Position numbers and translations under genes: made by a program
The notes under the pieces: model-generated
Databases searched by the model: none
Seen by the model: the letters and a program-made list of their open reading frames with translations, nothing else
What the model was told of the DNA's origin: nothing
Source: Candidatus Avimonas narfae
GTDB taxonomy: Bacteria > Bacillota > Clostridia > Oscillospirales > Acutalibacteraceae
NCBI GenBank assembly: GCA_904395335.1
Contig: CAJFNR010000041.1
Span: 1 to 64,000 of the forward strand
Direction: 5' to 3'
Length of the DNA stretch: 64,000 bases
Shown: positions 7,594-17,180 of the stretch, piece after piece
How the letters are laid out: each line of letters opens with the position of its first letter
Position numbering within the stretch: the stretch's first letter is position 1

Positions 7594-7964
7594 ATCTCCA
7601 ACACCTTCTCCGGGCGAGATTCTCCCTATTCTTCCGCATTCCGGACAAAATTTTTCCCCGATGGGTATCCACCGGAGAACCGCCGTTTTCTCTCCGCTTT
7701 TCCAAGAGAAATATTCGACATATGGCGTATTATAGCATGCTTTCCGGCGAAAGAAAAGAGCATGCCGCCAATTCTTTTCGTTTATCGTGTGAAATATACC
7801 GTTTTTCATGGGGCATCCTATTTTTCCCGGTAGGGAACCTCTTCTATTTTATAGGTTGTAAGGGACGCGGTTTTATGGTATGATAAACCAGAATCGCTCC
7901 TGACATGAATTAGCGGCGTCCCCCGATGTCGGAAGGGCGTGAAGCAATACGAGGTGAACCATCA
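7594..7964. promoter_or_regulatory. Divergent promoter region between DUF2975-HTH and secA
   Basis: This 371-base gap has no gene. Leftward, a perfect TATAAT on the minus strand (7729-7734) has only a poor -35 (TTTTCT at 7752-7757). Rightward, TTGTAA (7856-7861), 17 bases and TATGAT (7879-7884) form a good secA promoter, leaving a leader of about 75 bases with GAGGTG as ribosome site. Confidence 0.6.
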
Positions 7965-10727
7965 ATGGGAATTATGAAACTCCTGTTCGGCGACTACAGC
8001 AAGCGGGAACTCAAGCGCGTACAGCCCATCTGCGACCAGGTGCTGGCGCTGGAGGAGACCTACCGCGCCATGGGTGAGGAGGAGCTGAAGAGCCAAACCG
8101 ACAAGCTGCGGGACCGCCTGCAGTCGGGCGAAAGCCTAGACGATATCCTGCCCGACGCCTTTGCCGTCTGCCGCGAAGCCACCGGCCGGGTGCTGGGCAC
8201 GCCCCACTTCCCCGTTCAGATTATCGGCGGCATCATCCTGCATCAGGGCCGCATTGCGGAAATGAAGACCGGTGAAGGCAAGACCCAGACCGTTATCCTC
8301 CCGGCTTACCTGAACGCCCTGACCGGCGAAGGGGTGCATGTGGTGACGGTCAACGACTACCTGGCCCGCCGCGACAGCGAATGGATGGGCAAGGTATACC
8401 GCTATCTGGGCCTGACGGTGGGTCTGGTGGTTCACGACATGAGCAACGCCGACCGGCGCAAGGCGTATGCCGCGGATATCACCTATGGCACCAACAACGA
8501 GCTGGGCTTTGATTACCTCCGTGACAACATGGTCATTTATAAGGAAAATAAGGTGCAGCGCCCGCATCATTACGCCATCGTGGACGAGGTGGACTCCATC
8601 CTCATCGACGAGGCGCGAACCCCCCTCATCATCTCCGGCCAGGGCGACAAATCCACCGATCTGTACGAAATGGCGGACAAATTCGCCAAGACCCTGCGCA
8701 TCTACAAAATCAAGGAAATGGAGACAAAAGAGGAACAAAACGAGGTGGACGGCGACTACATCGTGGACGAAAAGGCCCGCACCGCCACCCTCACCGCCAC
8801 CGGCGTCAAAAAGGCGGAGCAGTATTTCAACGTGGAAAACCTGATGGACCCGGACAACGTCACCCTGCTCCACCACATCAACCAGGCCATCAAGGCCCGG
8901 GGCGTCATGCACCGGGATGTGGATTACGTGGTCAAGGACGATCAGGTGATCATCGTCGACGAGTTTACCGGCCGCCTCATGTTCGGCCGCCGGTACAACG
9001 AGGGACTGCACCAGGCCATCGAGGCCAAGGAGGGCGTCAAGGTGGAACGGGAGAGCAAAACCCTGGCCACCATCACCTTCCAGAATTATTTCCGCCTGTA
9101 CAAAAAGCTGTCCGGCATGACCGGTACCGCCAAGACGGAAGCCAGCGAATTTGAGCAGATCTACAAGCTGGACGTGGTGGAAATCCCCACCAACAAGCCC
9201 ATGATCCGTAACGACATGCCCGACTGCGTTTACAAGACCGAAATGGGCAAATTCCGCGCCGTGATCCGGCAGATCGAGGAGTGTCACGAGCGTCATCAGC
9301 CGGTGCTGGTGGGCACCATTTCCATTGAAAAATCCGAGCTGCTGTCCAAAATGCTCAAACAAAAGGGCATTAAGCACGAGGTGCTCAACGCCAAATATCA
9401 CGAGAAGGAAGCGGAAATCGTCGCCCAGGCGGGCAAAAAGGACGCCGTGACCATCGCCACCAACATGGCGGGACGCGGAACCGACATCAAGCTGGGCGGC
9501 AACGCGGAATACCTGGCCAAGGCGGAGATGCGCCGCATGGGCATCCCGGAGGAAATCATCGTGGAGTCCACGGACTTCGCTGACAACTCCAGCGAAGAGG
9601 TGGTGCAGGCGCGCCAGACCTTCCAGGAGCTGGAGGAAAAGTACAAAAAGGAAATCGAGCCGGAGGCGGAGGAGGTCCGTCAGGCGGGCGGCCTGTTCAT
9701 TCTGGGCACCGAGCGCCATGAATCCCGCCGGATCGACAACCAGCTGCGCGGCCGTTCCGGCCGTCAGGGCGACCCCGGCGCCTCCCGTTTCTACCTGTCG
9801 CTGGAGGACGACCTGATGCGCCTGTTCGGCGGCGAACGCATCAACTCCCTGATGGAGACCCTGGGCATCGACGAGGACACCCCCATCGAGAACAAGATGC
9901 TGACCAACTCCATTGAAAGCGCCCAAAAGAAGATTGAGGAGCGCAACTTCGGCATCCGCCGCGACGTGCTGCAGTACGACGACGTAATGAACCGTCAGCG
10001 TGAGGTGATCTACGGCCAGCGGGACAAGGTTCTGGACGGCGAAAGCGTCCGCGACAGCATTGTGGAAATGATCAAGGGATCCATCGAATCCACGGTCAAG
10101 CGGTACACTGCCGACGCGGAGATCCACGAAAACTGGAATCTGGCGGGCCTGCGGGATTATTATCTGGGCTGGCTCACCACCCCGGACGACTTCCAGTACT
10201 CCGACCAGGAGCTGGAGGACATGTCCGACAAGGATCTGATCGCCTCCTTGACCGACCGGGCCATGGACATCTACGAGAAGAAGGAAGCCCAGTACGGCGA
10301 GCCGCTCATGCGGGAGATCGAGCGCGTGATCCTGCTCAAGACCGTGGATCGTCACTGGATGGACCATATCGACAACATGGATGAGCTGCGGCGGGGAATC
10401 CACCTGCGCGCCTACGGTCAGAAGGATCCGGTGGTCCAGTACCGGCTGGAGGGTTACGACATGTTCGAGAACATGATCGAATCCATCCGGGAAGATACCG
10501 CGCGCCTGATGCTCACCGTTCAGATCCGCACCAAGGAGGAACCCAAGCGGGAGCAGGTGGCCAAGCCCACCGCCGCCTCCGGCGCCTCCGACGGCAGCGA
10601 GGTCAAGCAGCCCAAGCGCAAAACCGCCGCCCAAAAGGTGGGGCGCAACGATCCCTGCCCCTGCGGCAGCGGCAAAAAGTACAAGAAGTGCTGCGGCCGC
10701 GCCGACGCCGACAAGGCGGGGGAATAA
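7965..10727 (+). CDS. secA: Preprotein translocase ATPase SecA
   Basis: 920 residues. SecA is the motor that pushes unfolded secretory proteins through the SecYEG channel at the membrane. Visible features are Walker A MKTGEGKT at 100-107, the [15 protein letters not shown] region, the [11 protein letters not shown] motif, the [13 protein letters not shown] motif and the [11 protein letters not shown] helicase motif. The C-terminal zinc finger [13 protein letters not shown] is last. ATG at 7965 is chosen because GAGGTG lies 8 bases upstream and the family consensus MGxxKLLFG-like start follows; an ORF extension of 13 codons is rejected. The gene stands alone with its own promoter and terminator. 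Confidence 0.98.
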   Translation: MGIMKLLFGDYSKRELKRVQPICDQVLALEETYRAMGEEELKSQTDKLRDRLQSGESLDDILPDAFAVCREATGRVLGTPHFPVQIIGGIILHQGRIAEMKTGEGKTQTVILPAYLNALTGEGVHVVTVNDYLARRDSEWMGKVYRYLGLTVGLVVHDMSNADRRKAYAADITYGTNNELGFDYLRDNMVIYKENKVQRPHHYAIVDEVDSILIDEARTPLIISGQGDKSTDLYEMADKFAKTLRIYKIKEMETKEEQNEVDGDYIVDEKARTATLTATGVKKAEQYFNVENLMDPDNVTLLHHINQAIKARGVMHRDVDYVVKDDQVIIVDEFTGRLMFGRRYNEGLHQAIEAKEGVKVERESKTLATITFQNYFRLYKKLSGMTGTAKTEASEFEQIYKLDVVEIPTNKPMIRNDMPDCVYKTEMGKFRAVIRQIEECHERHQPVLVGTISIEKSELLSKMLKQKGIKHEVLNAKYHEKEAEIVAQAGKKDAVTIATNMAGRGTDIKLGGNAEYLAKAEMRRMGIPEEIIVESTDFADNSSEEVVQARQTFQELEEKYKKEIEPEAEEVRQAGGLFILGTERHESRRIDNQLRGRSGRQGDPGASRFYLSLEDDLMRLFGGERINSLMETLGIDEDTPIENKMLTNSIESAQKKIEERNFGIRRDVLQYDDVMNRQREVIYGQRDKVLDGESVRDSIVEMIKGSIESTVKRYTADAEIHENWNLAGLRDYYLGWLTTPDDFQYSDQELEDMSDKDLIASLTDRAMDIYEKKEAQYGEPLMREIERVILLKTVDRHWMDHIDNMDELRRGIHLRAYGQKDPVVQYRLEGYDMFENMIESIREDTARLMLTVQIRTKEEPKREQVAKPTAASGASDGSEVKQPKRKTAAQKVGRNDPCPCGSGKKYKKCCGRADADKAGE

Positions 10728-10741
10728 CCCCTGTGACAGAT

Positions 10742-10781
10742 GCCCCGCAGGAGAAAGATTTTCTCCCGCGGGGCGTATTTT
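10742..10781 (+). terminator. secA terminator
   Basis: GCCCCGC plus GGAGAA pair with TTCTCC and GCGGGGC, followed by GTATTTT. It is a strong stem, 15 bases after the secA stop. Confidence 0.85.
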
Positions 10782-10810
10782 ATCAACACGTGTTAAGAGA
10801 GGAAAGTTTC

Positions 10811-10852
10811 ATGAAGCGATGCCTTGTTTTCGCTCCGTGCAAGGTCCGATAA
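10811..10852 (+). CDS. Putative leader peptide of MFS exporter
   Basis: A 13-codon frame, MKRCLVFAPCKVR, has GAGAGGAAAG just upstream of its ATG and ends in TAA. Its last seven codons form the left arm of a long hairpin. Short leader peptides ahead of exporter or methylase genes often sense translation inhibitors by ribosome stalling. Here that role is inferred from the layout; there is no homology to a named leader. Confidence 0.5.
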   Translation: MKRCLVFAPCKVR

Positions 10853-10948
10853 GGACGGGACCGCATGGAGCGATAGAAAATACGGATATATTCTCGTCCT
10901 TTTCGGCTTTGCTTTTTCCGACCATTCCATCAAAAAAGGAGCAAAGTC
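10831..10948 (+). promoter_or_regulatory. Candidate translational attenuator before the MFS gene
   Basis: Hairpin 1 pairs CGCTCC at 10831-10836 and GGTCC at 10843-10847 with GGACC and GGAGCG at 10858-10872. Hairpin 2 pairs GGCTTTGCT (10905-10913) with AGCAAAGTC (10940-10948), one G-U, and covers the end of the MFS ribosome site AAAGGAG (10935-10941). AAGGACG (10851-10857) can alternatively pair with CGTCCTT (10895-10901). Together with the leader peptide this is the architecture of erm-like or mef-like attenuation. No folding energies were computed. Confidence 0.5.
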
Positions 10949-10951
10949 GAT

Positions 10952-12298
10952 ATGTCACCGTTTCTGTCTCCGGACCGATCCCCGGTCCGGACTGTTATCC
11001 GGGAGCTGCGCGGCTTCCTGATCCTGTGGCTCACCCAATCCTTTTCTTCCCTAGGCAGCAGCATGACCAATTTTGCCCTGATCGTCTGGTCCTATCAACA
11101 GCAGGGATCCGCGCTGACCACGGCGCTGCTTTCGGTGTGCTCCTACGCCCCCTATGTGGCTATGAGCATTTTTGCCGGAGCACTGAGCGATAAATGGAAC
11201 AAAAAGGCCACCCTCCTCATCTGTGACACCGCCGCAGCCGCCTGTACCGTGGCCGTGCTGGTGCTGCTGCAGACAGGGCTGCTGCGGATCGGGCATTTGT
11301 ACGCCCTCAACGCGGTCAACGGCCTGATGAACACGGTCCAGCAACCGGCCGCCGACGTCACCATCAGCCTGCTCACGCCGAAAAAGCACTATCAGAAGGT
11401 CAGCGGGCTGCGTTCGCTGTCCAGCTCCCTAGTCAGTATGCTGACGCCGGCCCTGGCCACCGCATTGCTGACTCTGTCCGGCCTGCCGTCTGTAATCCTA
11501 TTCGACCTGTTTACTTTTGCCGCGGCGTTTGTCACCCTGCTGTGCGGCATCCGTATCCCTGCAGCCGCCGTGGACGGCGGGCCGAGGGAATCCGTCTGGC
11601 AGTCGGCCAAAGGGGGCCTTCGGTATCTCCGCCAGAACCGGGTAATCCTCCATCTGATGCTGTTTTTGGCAGGGATCAACCTGATCGCTTCTCTGTACAA
11701 CGCGGCCCTGCCCGCCATGCTGCTCTCCAAAGAGGGCGGAGGGCAGGCCGCCCTGGGGATTGTGGAATCCGTCTCCGGTATCGCCCTGCTTTTTGGCAGT
11801 GCGGCCGCCTCCCTCCTGCCCCCGCCCAAAAGCCGGGTCCGCGTGATCTGCAATTCCCTGCTGCTGGCCATGAGCACGGAAAACTTTTTTCTGGCGCTGG
11901 GCGGCTCGGTTCCCGTTTGGGCCGTGGGCGCTCTACTGGGCTGGATCGGTATCCCGCTGATGAACGCCAATATGGATGTGCTGTTCCGCAGCACCATCCC
12001 CCTGGCGATGCAGGGGCGCGTTTATGCGGCGCGGAACACGCTGCAGTTTTTTACCATTCCCGTGGGCTACTTTCTGGGAGGCTTTCTGGTGGATTCTGTC
12101 ATGGAGCCTTTTATGGCTTCCCAAGCTACGGGCAGCGGGCTATTGCCCGCGTTGTTCGGCCGGGGAAAGGGCTCCGGCGCCGCCCTGCTGTTTTTCTTTC
12201 TGGCAGTGGCCGGGACGGCGCTGTGCCTGCTGTTCCGCCGCGACCGGCACATATGGAGGCTGGAGCAGGAGGAGCGTGAAGAGCGGCCGGAAACGTAA
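10952..12298 (+). CDS. MFS-type drug exporter-like permease
   Basis: 448 residues with about 12 predicted membrane helices. ILWLTQSFSSLGSSMTNFAL in helix 1 and the loop GALSDKWNKKATLL, with the DRxxxR-like turn after helix 2, are typical of the major facilitator branch that includes macrolide exporters of the MefA type. The family expels small molecules using the proton gradient; the substrate here cannot be named. AAAGGAG precedes the ATG by 10 bases and lies at the foot of a possible masking hairpin, with a leader peptide further upstream. A terminator shared with the convergent lipoprotein gene follows. Confidence 0.85.
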   Translation: MSPFLSPDRSPVRTVIRELRGFLILWLTQSFSSLGSSMTNFALIVWSYQQQGSALTTALLSVCSYAPYVAMSIFAGALSDKWNKKATLLICDTAAAACTVAVLVLLQTGLLRIGHLYALNAVNGLMNTVQQPAADVTISLLTPKKHYQKVSGLRSLSSSLVSMLTPALATALLTLSGLPSVILFDLFTFAAAFVTLLCGIRIPAAAVDGGPRESVWQSAKGGLRYLRQNRVILHLMLFLAGINLIASLYNAALPAMLLSKEGGGQAALGIVESVSGIALLFGSAAASLLPPPKSRVRVICNSLLLAMSTENFFLALGGSVPVWAVGALLGWIGIPLMNANMDVLFRSTIPLAMQGRVYAARNTLQFFTIPVGYFLGGFLVDSVMEPFMASQATGSGLLPALFGRGKGSGAALLFFFLAVAGTALCLLFRRDRHIWRLEQEEREERPET

Positions 12299-12320
12299 CC
12301 CGCTCCCCCCTAAACATACA

Positions 12321-12370
12321 AATGAGGAGCCTGGATATCCCCTGTCGGGATGTCCGGGCTCCTCATTTTT
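12321..12370. terminator. Bidirectional terminator between MFS and lipoprotein genes
   Basis: A long stem: AATGAGGAGCC and GGATATCCC pair with GGGATGTCC and GGCTCCTCATT. A-runs on the left and T-runs on the right serve both converging genes. Confidence 0.85.
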
Positions 12371-12379
12371 GAAACTAGT

Positions 12380-13186
12380 TCAGCCTTCCAGCTGCTCCTG
12401 CACATGGGCATACAGGGCTTCCGCCGCGTTCGTCGGCCACTGATATCCGGAAACAACGCTGGTGCCAACGGAAATTTTCACATCACCGGTATCCGGCCAG
12501 AAGGTGACGGTATAGGACTCCGACGGGGACAGCCGGACAAAGCGGCCCGAGGGATCCGTGGATGCCAACGGCTCTCGCCACTCCGCCGCCGTCCACAGGG
12601 AACCCAGGGCCTCATCCACGGCAACGGTTCCCTGACGACCCTGGTCATCGGCAACGGACACCTCCGACGCCGCCTCGCAGCGGGCCAGGCTTTCCTCCCT
12701 GCCCAGGCAGTGATGCTCCTGCGCATACCGGACCATGGCGGCAGCGGTACCCTCCGGCAGGCGGTATACCTTCTCCTCCTTTTCAAATCCCCATTCTCCC
12801 AGCTGAACCTCGGCCAGTCCGGCTTCCTCTGAAACCAAAAGGGACAGCGAATCGCTGAAGGTAAAGGACAGCTCCGCCTCCGAGGGAAACCGGGTAAACC
12901 GGGCCGGCTCCCACTGCTCCAGCTCAAAGGTCTCCAGAAAAGCCTCCGGTGTGTCCACCACGTACCCGCAGCGGATGATTCCCTCCTCACACTGCTTCTG
13001 TAAGGCGGTACGCACCGCCTCCAACGTACTGTCCGGTTTCTCCGGGGCCGCCGTGGCGGAGGGCTCCGTCCCGCCGCCGGGAGTCTCCGCGTTTTCAGGC
13101 GAAGCGGCAGGGCCGCAGCCGCCGCAGACCAGCAGCATCAAAGCGGCAAGGCCCGCCGCCCAACACGATTTATTCCGCATACGCAT
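12380..13186 (-). CDS. Putative lipoprotein of unknown function
   Basis: 268 residues. A basic N-terminus (MRMRNKS), a hydrophobic stretch and the lipobox-like LLVCGGC around residues 18-24 indicate export and lipid attachment to a cysteine. A Pro/Gly/Ala-rich linker follows (about 27-50), then an extracellular domain of about 215 residues that I cannot assign to a family. It contains several acidic patches and a C-terminal Ser/Thr-rich part (SPSESYTVTFWPDTGDVKIS). An alternative start two codons in (ATG at 13180) would change nothing. It is monocistronic and converges on the MFS gene. Confidence 0.75.
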   Translation of the reverse strand: MRMRNKSCWAAGLAALMLLVCGGCGPAASPENAETPGGGTEPSATAAPEKPDSTLEAVRTALQKQCEEGIIRCGYVVDTPEAFLETFELEQWEPARFTRFPSEAELSFTFSDSLSLLVSEEAGLAEVQLGEWGFEKEEKVYRLPEGTAAAMVRYAQEHHCLGREESLARCEAASEVSVADDQGRQGTVAVDEALGSLWTAAEWREPLASTDPSGRFVRLSPSESYTVTFWPDTGDVKISVGTSVVSGYQWPTNAAEALYAHVQEQLEG

Positions 13187-13393
13187 ACCAACTATCCCCG
13201 CTTTCCTATTCCCTTGTGGTTTATTTTCAGATGCATTCCGTATAGCTCGGAAATCCGTTCTATAACAGCCCCTTTTTCACATCCAAGCACGGGAAGGATA
13301 CCCAACAACTCACGGCGGCGTATATTTTCATCTTTTTCGGAATTTTAGCATAAATGTGTTTTGATTTCAACTGCCCTACATTTTCCCGCAGGT

Positions 13394-13645
13394 TTATCCC
13401 TGCAGGCCGTTTTCCTGTCGTTCCATGTTCTCCACCACCACGTCGTAAATATCCCCCAGGGAGGCCGCGTATTCCAGCACCTTCCACGGCGTGTTGGTGT
13501 GAAAATGGATTTTGATGAGATTTTCATCCCCCACCGCCAGCAGACAATCCCCGGCAATATTTTGGGTAATGTAATCGTGGATGGCATCCTCCGACAGATC
13601 CGTCCCTTCAATCAGCAACTGCGTATCAAACCGGTACTCCAACAT
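13394..13645 (-). CDS. Standalone FakA/DAK-like mini-protein
   Basis: 83 residues. MLEYRFDTQLLIEGTDLSED, AVGDENLIKIHFHTNTPWKV and LGDIYDVVVENMERQ match the middle domain of FakA-type proteins (fatty-acid kinase subunit, formerly dihydroxyacetone-kinase-like), where the sequence is usually YCTEF...VGDDDLVKVHVHTNDPG...ENM. The N-terminal kinase domain and C-terminal domain of FakA are absent. ATG at 13645 has AAAGGAG 10 bases upstream; the longer frame adds seven doubtful residues. The gene looks intact, not like debris, because it has its own ribosome site and a complete domain. Its role is unknown; it may modulate a full-length FakA/FakB system elsewhere. Confidence 0.65.
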   Translation of the reverse strand: MLEYRFDTQLLIEGTDLSEDAIHDYITQNIAGDCLLAVGDENLIKIHFHTNTPWKVLEYAASLGDIYDVVVENMERQENGLQG

Positions 13646-13803
13646 ACCTATTCCGCTCCTTTCCATTTGTACAGGATTTTCATACGGCCGTATCGGATAT
13701 TCTTATGGTATATATTTTTTAAATATTACGTTTAGTTGGCTTTTGGGCAAAAGGCATACTACTATTTGTATTGAATTTATTGATTTATCCTATTGGTTTT
13801 GGA

Positions 13804-14538
13804 TTATAGGGGCTTTTTCGCAGCGATAAGTAGCATCATCGGCCGGCGGAGTTCTTCCTTCATTCCCGGAAGGGACCGCATATCCTCCGGCGGCTGAGAT
13901 TCCACCAGGCTTCGGATGGCAAACCCCGCCTGCCATAGGGTTTGAAGATAGGTGGTCAAGGTGCGATGATACTTTATCACCTGTTCGCCCAAAAAAGTCG
14001 CTATGCGCTCTCCCTCCTCAAAATACCGGTCCACAGGAAAACACAAAATCTCGCCGTTACTGTCGTAAAGCCAGTCCTGTGTCCCGTAAGCGGTAAATAC
14101 CGGATGCTCCACAGAAAACACGAAATCTCCCCCCGGCCGCAGCCAGCGGAACACGTTTTCCACCAGCGGTCTGTAATCCCGTACATAATGCAGCGCCAGC
14201 GAACTGATGACAACGTCAAAGCTGCTGTCCGGGAAGGAAAGGTCCTCCATCGCCGCTTGCCGGTATTCAATCCGGGCAGAGTCCGTCTTTTCCCTGGCGG
14301 TATCCAGCATTTTCCGGGAAATGTCCGTCCCCAGCACTCTTCGGGCTCCCTGTCCATCGGCATAACGGCAATGCCAGCCGTAGCCGCATCCCAGATCCAA
14401 TACCTCCTTCCCGGCAAAATCCGGCAGCAGCGCTTTCAGCTCCCGCCATTCCCCGGCGCCTTCCAGCCCCTTTCGGGAACGGTCCATTTGGCTGTACTTT
14501 TCAAAAAACACCGGATCATCGTATCGGTTCTCTTTCAT
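13804..14538 (-). CDS. Class I SAM-dependent methyltransferase (Methyltransf_11 type)
   Basis: 244 residues. Motif I VLDLGCGYG at 46-54, the acidic end of strand 2 in VLGTDIS and the motif SFDVVISSLALHYV define a Rossmann-fold methyltransferase that uses S-adenosylmethionine. The C-terminal half, with SVEHPVFTAYG and the GEQVIKYHRTLTTYLQTLWQ region, resembles small-molecule methyltransferases of Firmicutes. The substrate is unknown. ATG at 14538 with GGAG 11 bases upstream is preferred over an upstream ATG that adds 63 residues of non-conserved sequence. It appears monocistronic. Confidence 0.85.
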   Translation of the reverse strand: MKENRYDDPVFFEKYSQMDRSRKGLEGAGEWRELKALLPDFAGKEVLDLGCGYGWHCRYADGQGARRVLGTDISRKMLDTAREKTDSARIEYRQAAMEDLSFPDSSFDVVISSLALHYVRDYRPLVENVFRWLRPGGDFVFSVEHPVFTAYGTQDWLYDSNGEILCFPVDRYFEEGERIATFLGEQVIKYHRTLTTYLQTLWQAGFAIRSLVESQPPEDMRSLPGMKEELRRPMMLLIAAKKPL

Positions 14539-14712
14539 TGTTCTGTCTCCTATCGGGAATGCTTTGCGCAATAAACGGATAGTGAAGGGAAAACGCCGTC
14601 CTGTTTTTCCCAGCCAACTACACCTCATCCACCTTCCCCTACCCTCTAGGGGAACGACTGGAATGATCCGTAACGGAATTTTTGATATGCAAAGATGCCT
14701 GAATCCCCACGA

Positions 14713-14739
14713 AAGAACGGCGGGCAAAAGACCGCCCGT
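14713..14739 (-). terminator. Weak terminator after rlmI-like gene
   Basis: On the minus strand GAACG and GCGG (one bulged G) pair with CCGC and CGTTC, followed by TTTCG. It lies about 50 bases beyond the stop of the rRNA methyltransferase gene. The rest of the 14539-14787 gap holds nothing else that I recognise. Confidence 0.4.
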
Positions 14740-14787
14740 TCCCTCTCCACCGTAGGCAAGCGCTAACTTTGTATTATTTATATGTAT

Positions 14788-16014
14788 TTATACTATTTGG
14801 AATAAATAAAATTTCAGATACCGGGTTTCCGGCACATTCCACAGGATGGGATGATCCGGGGACTGCTGGCGGGCCTCAATCTGCCTCAGCTCCACTCCGG
14901 CATCTGCCGCAGCAGAGCGAAGCATGGCTTCAAACCGTTCCTCCGTCATAAAGTGGGAGCAGGAGCAGGTAGCCAAGTACCCTCCCCGGGGCAACAGGCG
15001 CATAGCCCGCAGGTTGATCTCCTTATAGCCCCGGGCCGCGCTTTCCACGGTACGGCGGCTCTTGGTGAAAGCGGGCGGGTCCAGGATGATAAAGTCAAAG
15101 GGCCTTTTGCCCTCCGCTTCCAGCTGAGGCAGCCAGTCAAACACATTGGCGCAGCGGAACTCCATCCGTTCCTCCCAGCCGTTGAGCCGGGCGTTGGCCC
15201 GGGCCTGCTGCACAGCGGTGTCGGAAATATCCACTGCGCATACCTGCTCCGCGCCGCCACGAACCGCATTCAGCGCAAAAGAGCCGGTATGGGTGAAGCA
15301 GTCCAACACCCTCCTTCCGCGGGCCAGGCGGGCTACCGCTTCCCGGTTGAACTTCTGGTCCAGGAAAAAGCCGGTCTTTTGGCCGTTTTCCACATCCACG
15401 TAATAGGAGACGCCGTTTTCCGTGATGGCGGTAGCGGTGGTGCCGTCCCCCTCCCATCCGGGGAAAAAGCCCTTGTTCTCCTCCAGCCCCTCCCGCTCCC
15501 GCAGGGAAACATCGTTGCGCTCGTAGACAGCCCGGATATCCTGCCCATCCTCCCGCAGAACCTGGCAAAGCAGGGGGAACAGCCGGCTTTTGCGCTGCTC
15601 CATGCCCAGGGAAAGGGTCTGGGTCACCAGGATATCGCCAAAGCGGTCCACGGTCAGTCCCGGGAAGCTGTCCGCCTCGCCGAAAATCACCCGGCAACAG
15701 GTCAGATCCTGAGGCCGCATGACGGCTTTGCGGTAATCCCACGCATACCGGAAACGGCGCTGGAAAAAGGCATCGTCAAACCGGTCGTTGGCATTCCGGG
15801 ACAGCAGCCGAACCCGGATTTTGGAACGGGAATTGTAAAATCCAGTGCCCAGATACCGCCCTTTTCCAGTCACCACATCCGTCAGGTCGCCGTCCCGGAG
15901 GGGCCCTTCCGTCTTTTCCACATCGGTATCGTATACCCAGGGATGGCCACTTTCGCTCCACCGTGCTCCTTTGGGGGTTACGGTGACGCGGGCATAGGGT
16001 CGTGTCTGTTTCAT
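14788..16014 (-). CDS. rlmI: 23S rRNA methyltransferase, RlmI family (PUA plus SAM domain)
   Basis: 408 residues. An N-terminal PUA-like domain (about 8-85, containing GHPWVYDTDV) is followed by an RlmI/RlmK-type SAM methyltransferase. Motifs are VLDCFTHTGSFALNAVRGGA (motif I), VCAVDISDTAV, the catalytic-type FIILDPPAFTKS and the cysteine pair in YLATCSCSHFM. E. coli RlmI makes m5C1962 in 23S rRNA; the family assignment is firm, the exact target here inferred. AGGAGG lies 5 bases before the ATG. It follows smpB but is separated from it by a terminator. Confidence 0.85.
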   Translation of the reverse strand: MKQTRPYARVTVTPKGARWSESGHPWVYDTDVEKTEGPLRDGDLTDVVTGKGRYLGTGFYNSRSKIRVRLLSRNANDRFDDAFFQRRFRYAWDYRKAVMRPQDLTCCRVIFGEADSFPGLTVDRFGDILVTQTLSLGMEQRKSRLFPLLCQVLREDGQDIRAVYERNDVSLREREGLEENKGFFPGWEGDGTTATAITENGVSYYVDVENGQKTGFFLDQKFNREAVARLARGRRVLDCFTHTGSFALNAVRGGAEQVCAVDISDTAVQQARANARLNGWEERMEFRCANVFDWLPQLEAEGKRPFDFIILDPPAFTKSRRTVESAARGYKEINLRAMRLLPRGGYLATCSCSHFMTEERFEAMLRSAAADAGVELRQIEARQQSPDHPILWNVPETRYLKFYLFQIV

Positions 16015-16026
16015 ACAGCCTCCTGT

Positions 16027-16054
16027 AAAAAGCGGGCCCTTCGGCCCGCTTTTT
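16027..16054. terminator. Bidirectional terminator between smpB and rlmI
   Basis: AGCGGGCC and GGCCCGCT form a perfect stem with a CTTC tetraloop, flanked by AAAA and TTTT. On the minus strand it ends the recR-smpB transcript. Confidence 0.9.
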
Positions 16055-16080
16055 CTTCCTTTTTATTCCGCGGGCCGAAA

Positions 16081-16548
16081 TCAGCTGTTCCGCTCCTTGA
16101 AGGCGCGATCCGCCTCCCGCTTCATGTCTCGCCGGGCGGCATCCTCCCGCTTGTCATACAACTTTTTGCCGCGGCACAGGCCCACCTGCACCTTGACCAG
16201 AGAGCCTTTGAAGTACACGGACAGCGGGATCAGCGTCAGCCCCTGCTGTTTTACCAGCCCGAACAGCCGCAGGATCTCCCGCTTGTGCAGCAGCAGGCGC
16301 CGGGGCCGGCGTGGATCGCGGTTGAAGATATTGCCCTTTTCATAGGGACTGATGTGCATGCCGTGCACGAACATCTCCCCGCTGTCAATCTCACACCACG
16401 CGTCCTTCAGGTTGACGCCCCCCTGGCGCAGGGATTTGACCTCGGTGCCGGACAACTCGATGCCGGCTTCCAGGGCCTCCTCCACAAAATAGTCGTGGAA
16501 CGCCTTTTTATTAGCCGCAATGGTGCGGCTTTCCGCGGACGGCGCCAT
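16081..16548 (-). CDS. smpB: SsrA-binding protein SmpB
   Basis: 155 residues. SmpB binds tmRNA and brings it to stalled ribosomes for trans-translation. Diagnostic stretches are [14 protein letters not shown], the [20 protein letters not shown] core, [14 protein letters not shown] and the basic tail [23 protein letters not shown] at 16548 is chosen since GGAGGCGT lies 4-11 bases upstream; the seven extra codons of the longer frame include the ribosome site itself. It is downstream of recR with a 28-base gap and ends at a strong terminator. Confidence 0.97.
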   Translation of the reverse strand: MAPSAESRTIAANKKAFHDYFVEEALEAGIELSGTEVKSLRQGGVNLKDAWCEIDSGEMFVHGMHISPYEKGNIFNRDPRRPRRLLLHKREILRLFGLVKQQGLTLIPLSVYFKGSLVKVQVGLCRGKKLYDKREDAARRDMKREADRAFKERNS

Positions 16549-16576
16549 GGGGACGCCTCCTTTCTGCAATATATTT

Positions 16577-17179
16577 CTATTCGATGCGGCTGCGTCCCTC
16601 CAGGGAACGGCGCAGCGTCACCTCGTCGGCGTATTCCAGATCGCCACCCACGGGAATGCCATAGGCCAGCCGGGTCACCGGCACGCCAAAGGGCTTCAGC
16701 AGCTTGGACAGATACATGGCGGTGGCCTCCCCCTCCACGGTGGGGTTGGTGGCCATGATGATCTCCCGCACATCGGATTCCGCCACCCGGGTCAGCAGCT
16801 GCTTGATACGCAGCTGCTCCGGGCCGACGCCGTCCATGGGGGAAATGGTGCCGTGCAGGACGTGATAGGTACCGGTATACTCCCGGGTTCGCTCCAGCGC
16901 CATCACATCCTGGGGATCTTCCACCACGCAGATAAGGCCGGTATCCCGGTTGCCTGCGCGGCACACCGGGCACAGCTCCCCGTCCGCCAGGTTACAGCAC
17001 ACCGTGCACTCCTGCAGTTTTTCCCGGGCGTCCTTGAGCGCGCCGATGAAGTCCTCCGCAGCCTTTTCAGGCATATTTAACAGGTGGAAAGCCAGCCGCT
17101 GGGCCGATTTGTGCCCGATGCCCGGCAGGCGTTCCAGCTGTTCGATAAGGCGGGATAGGGGGGCAATTTGGTACGACAT
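16577..17179 (-). CDS. recR: Recombination protein RecR
   Basis: 200 residues. RecR works with RecF and RecO in loading RecA at gaps. The N-terminal helix-hairpin-helix region contains [17 protein letters not shown], followed by a four-cysteine zinc site ([16 protein letters not shown]) and a TOPRIM domain ([29 protein letters not shown]). The length is standard. It overlaps nothing and is one base from ybaB, in the conserved dnaX-ybaB-recR order. Confidence 0.97.
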   Translation of the reverse strand: MSYQIAPLSRLIEQLERLPGIGHKSAQRLAFHLLNMPEKAAEDFIGALKDAREKLQECTVCCNLADGELCPVCRAGNRDTGLICVVEDPQDVMALERTREYTGTYHVLHGTISPMDGVGPEQLRIKQLLTRVAESDVREIIMATNPTVEGEATAMYLSKLLKPFGVPVTRLAYGIPVGGDLEYADEVTLRRSLEGRSRIE

Positions 17180-17180
17180 C

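Noticed and set aside
8136..10634. Long minus-strand open frame of 832 codons antisense to secA
   Set aside because: Shadow of GC-rich secA; the product is His/Val/Leu-rich without motifs, and secA is certain.
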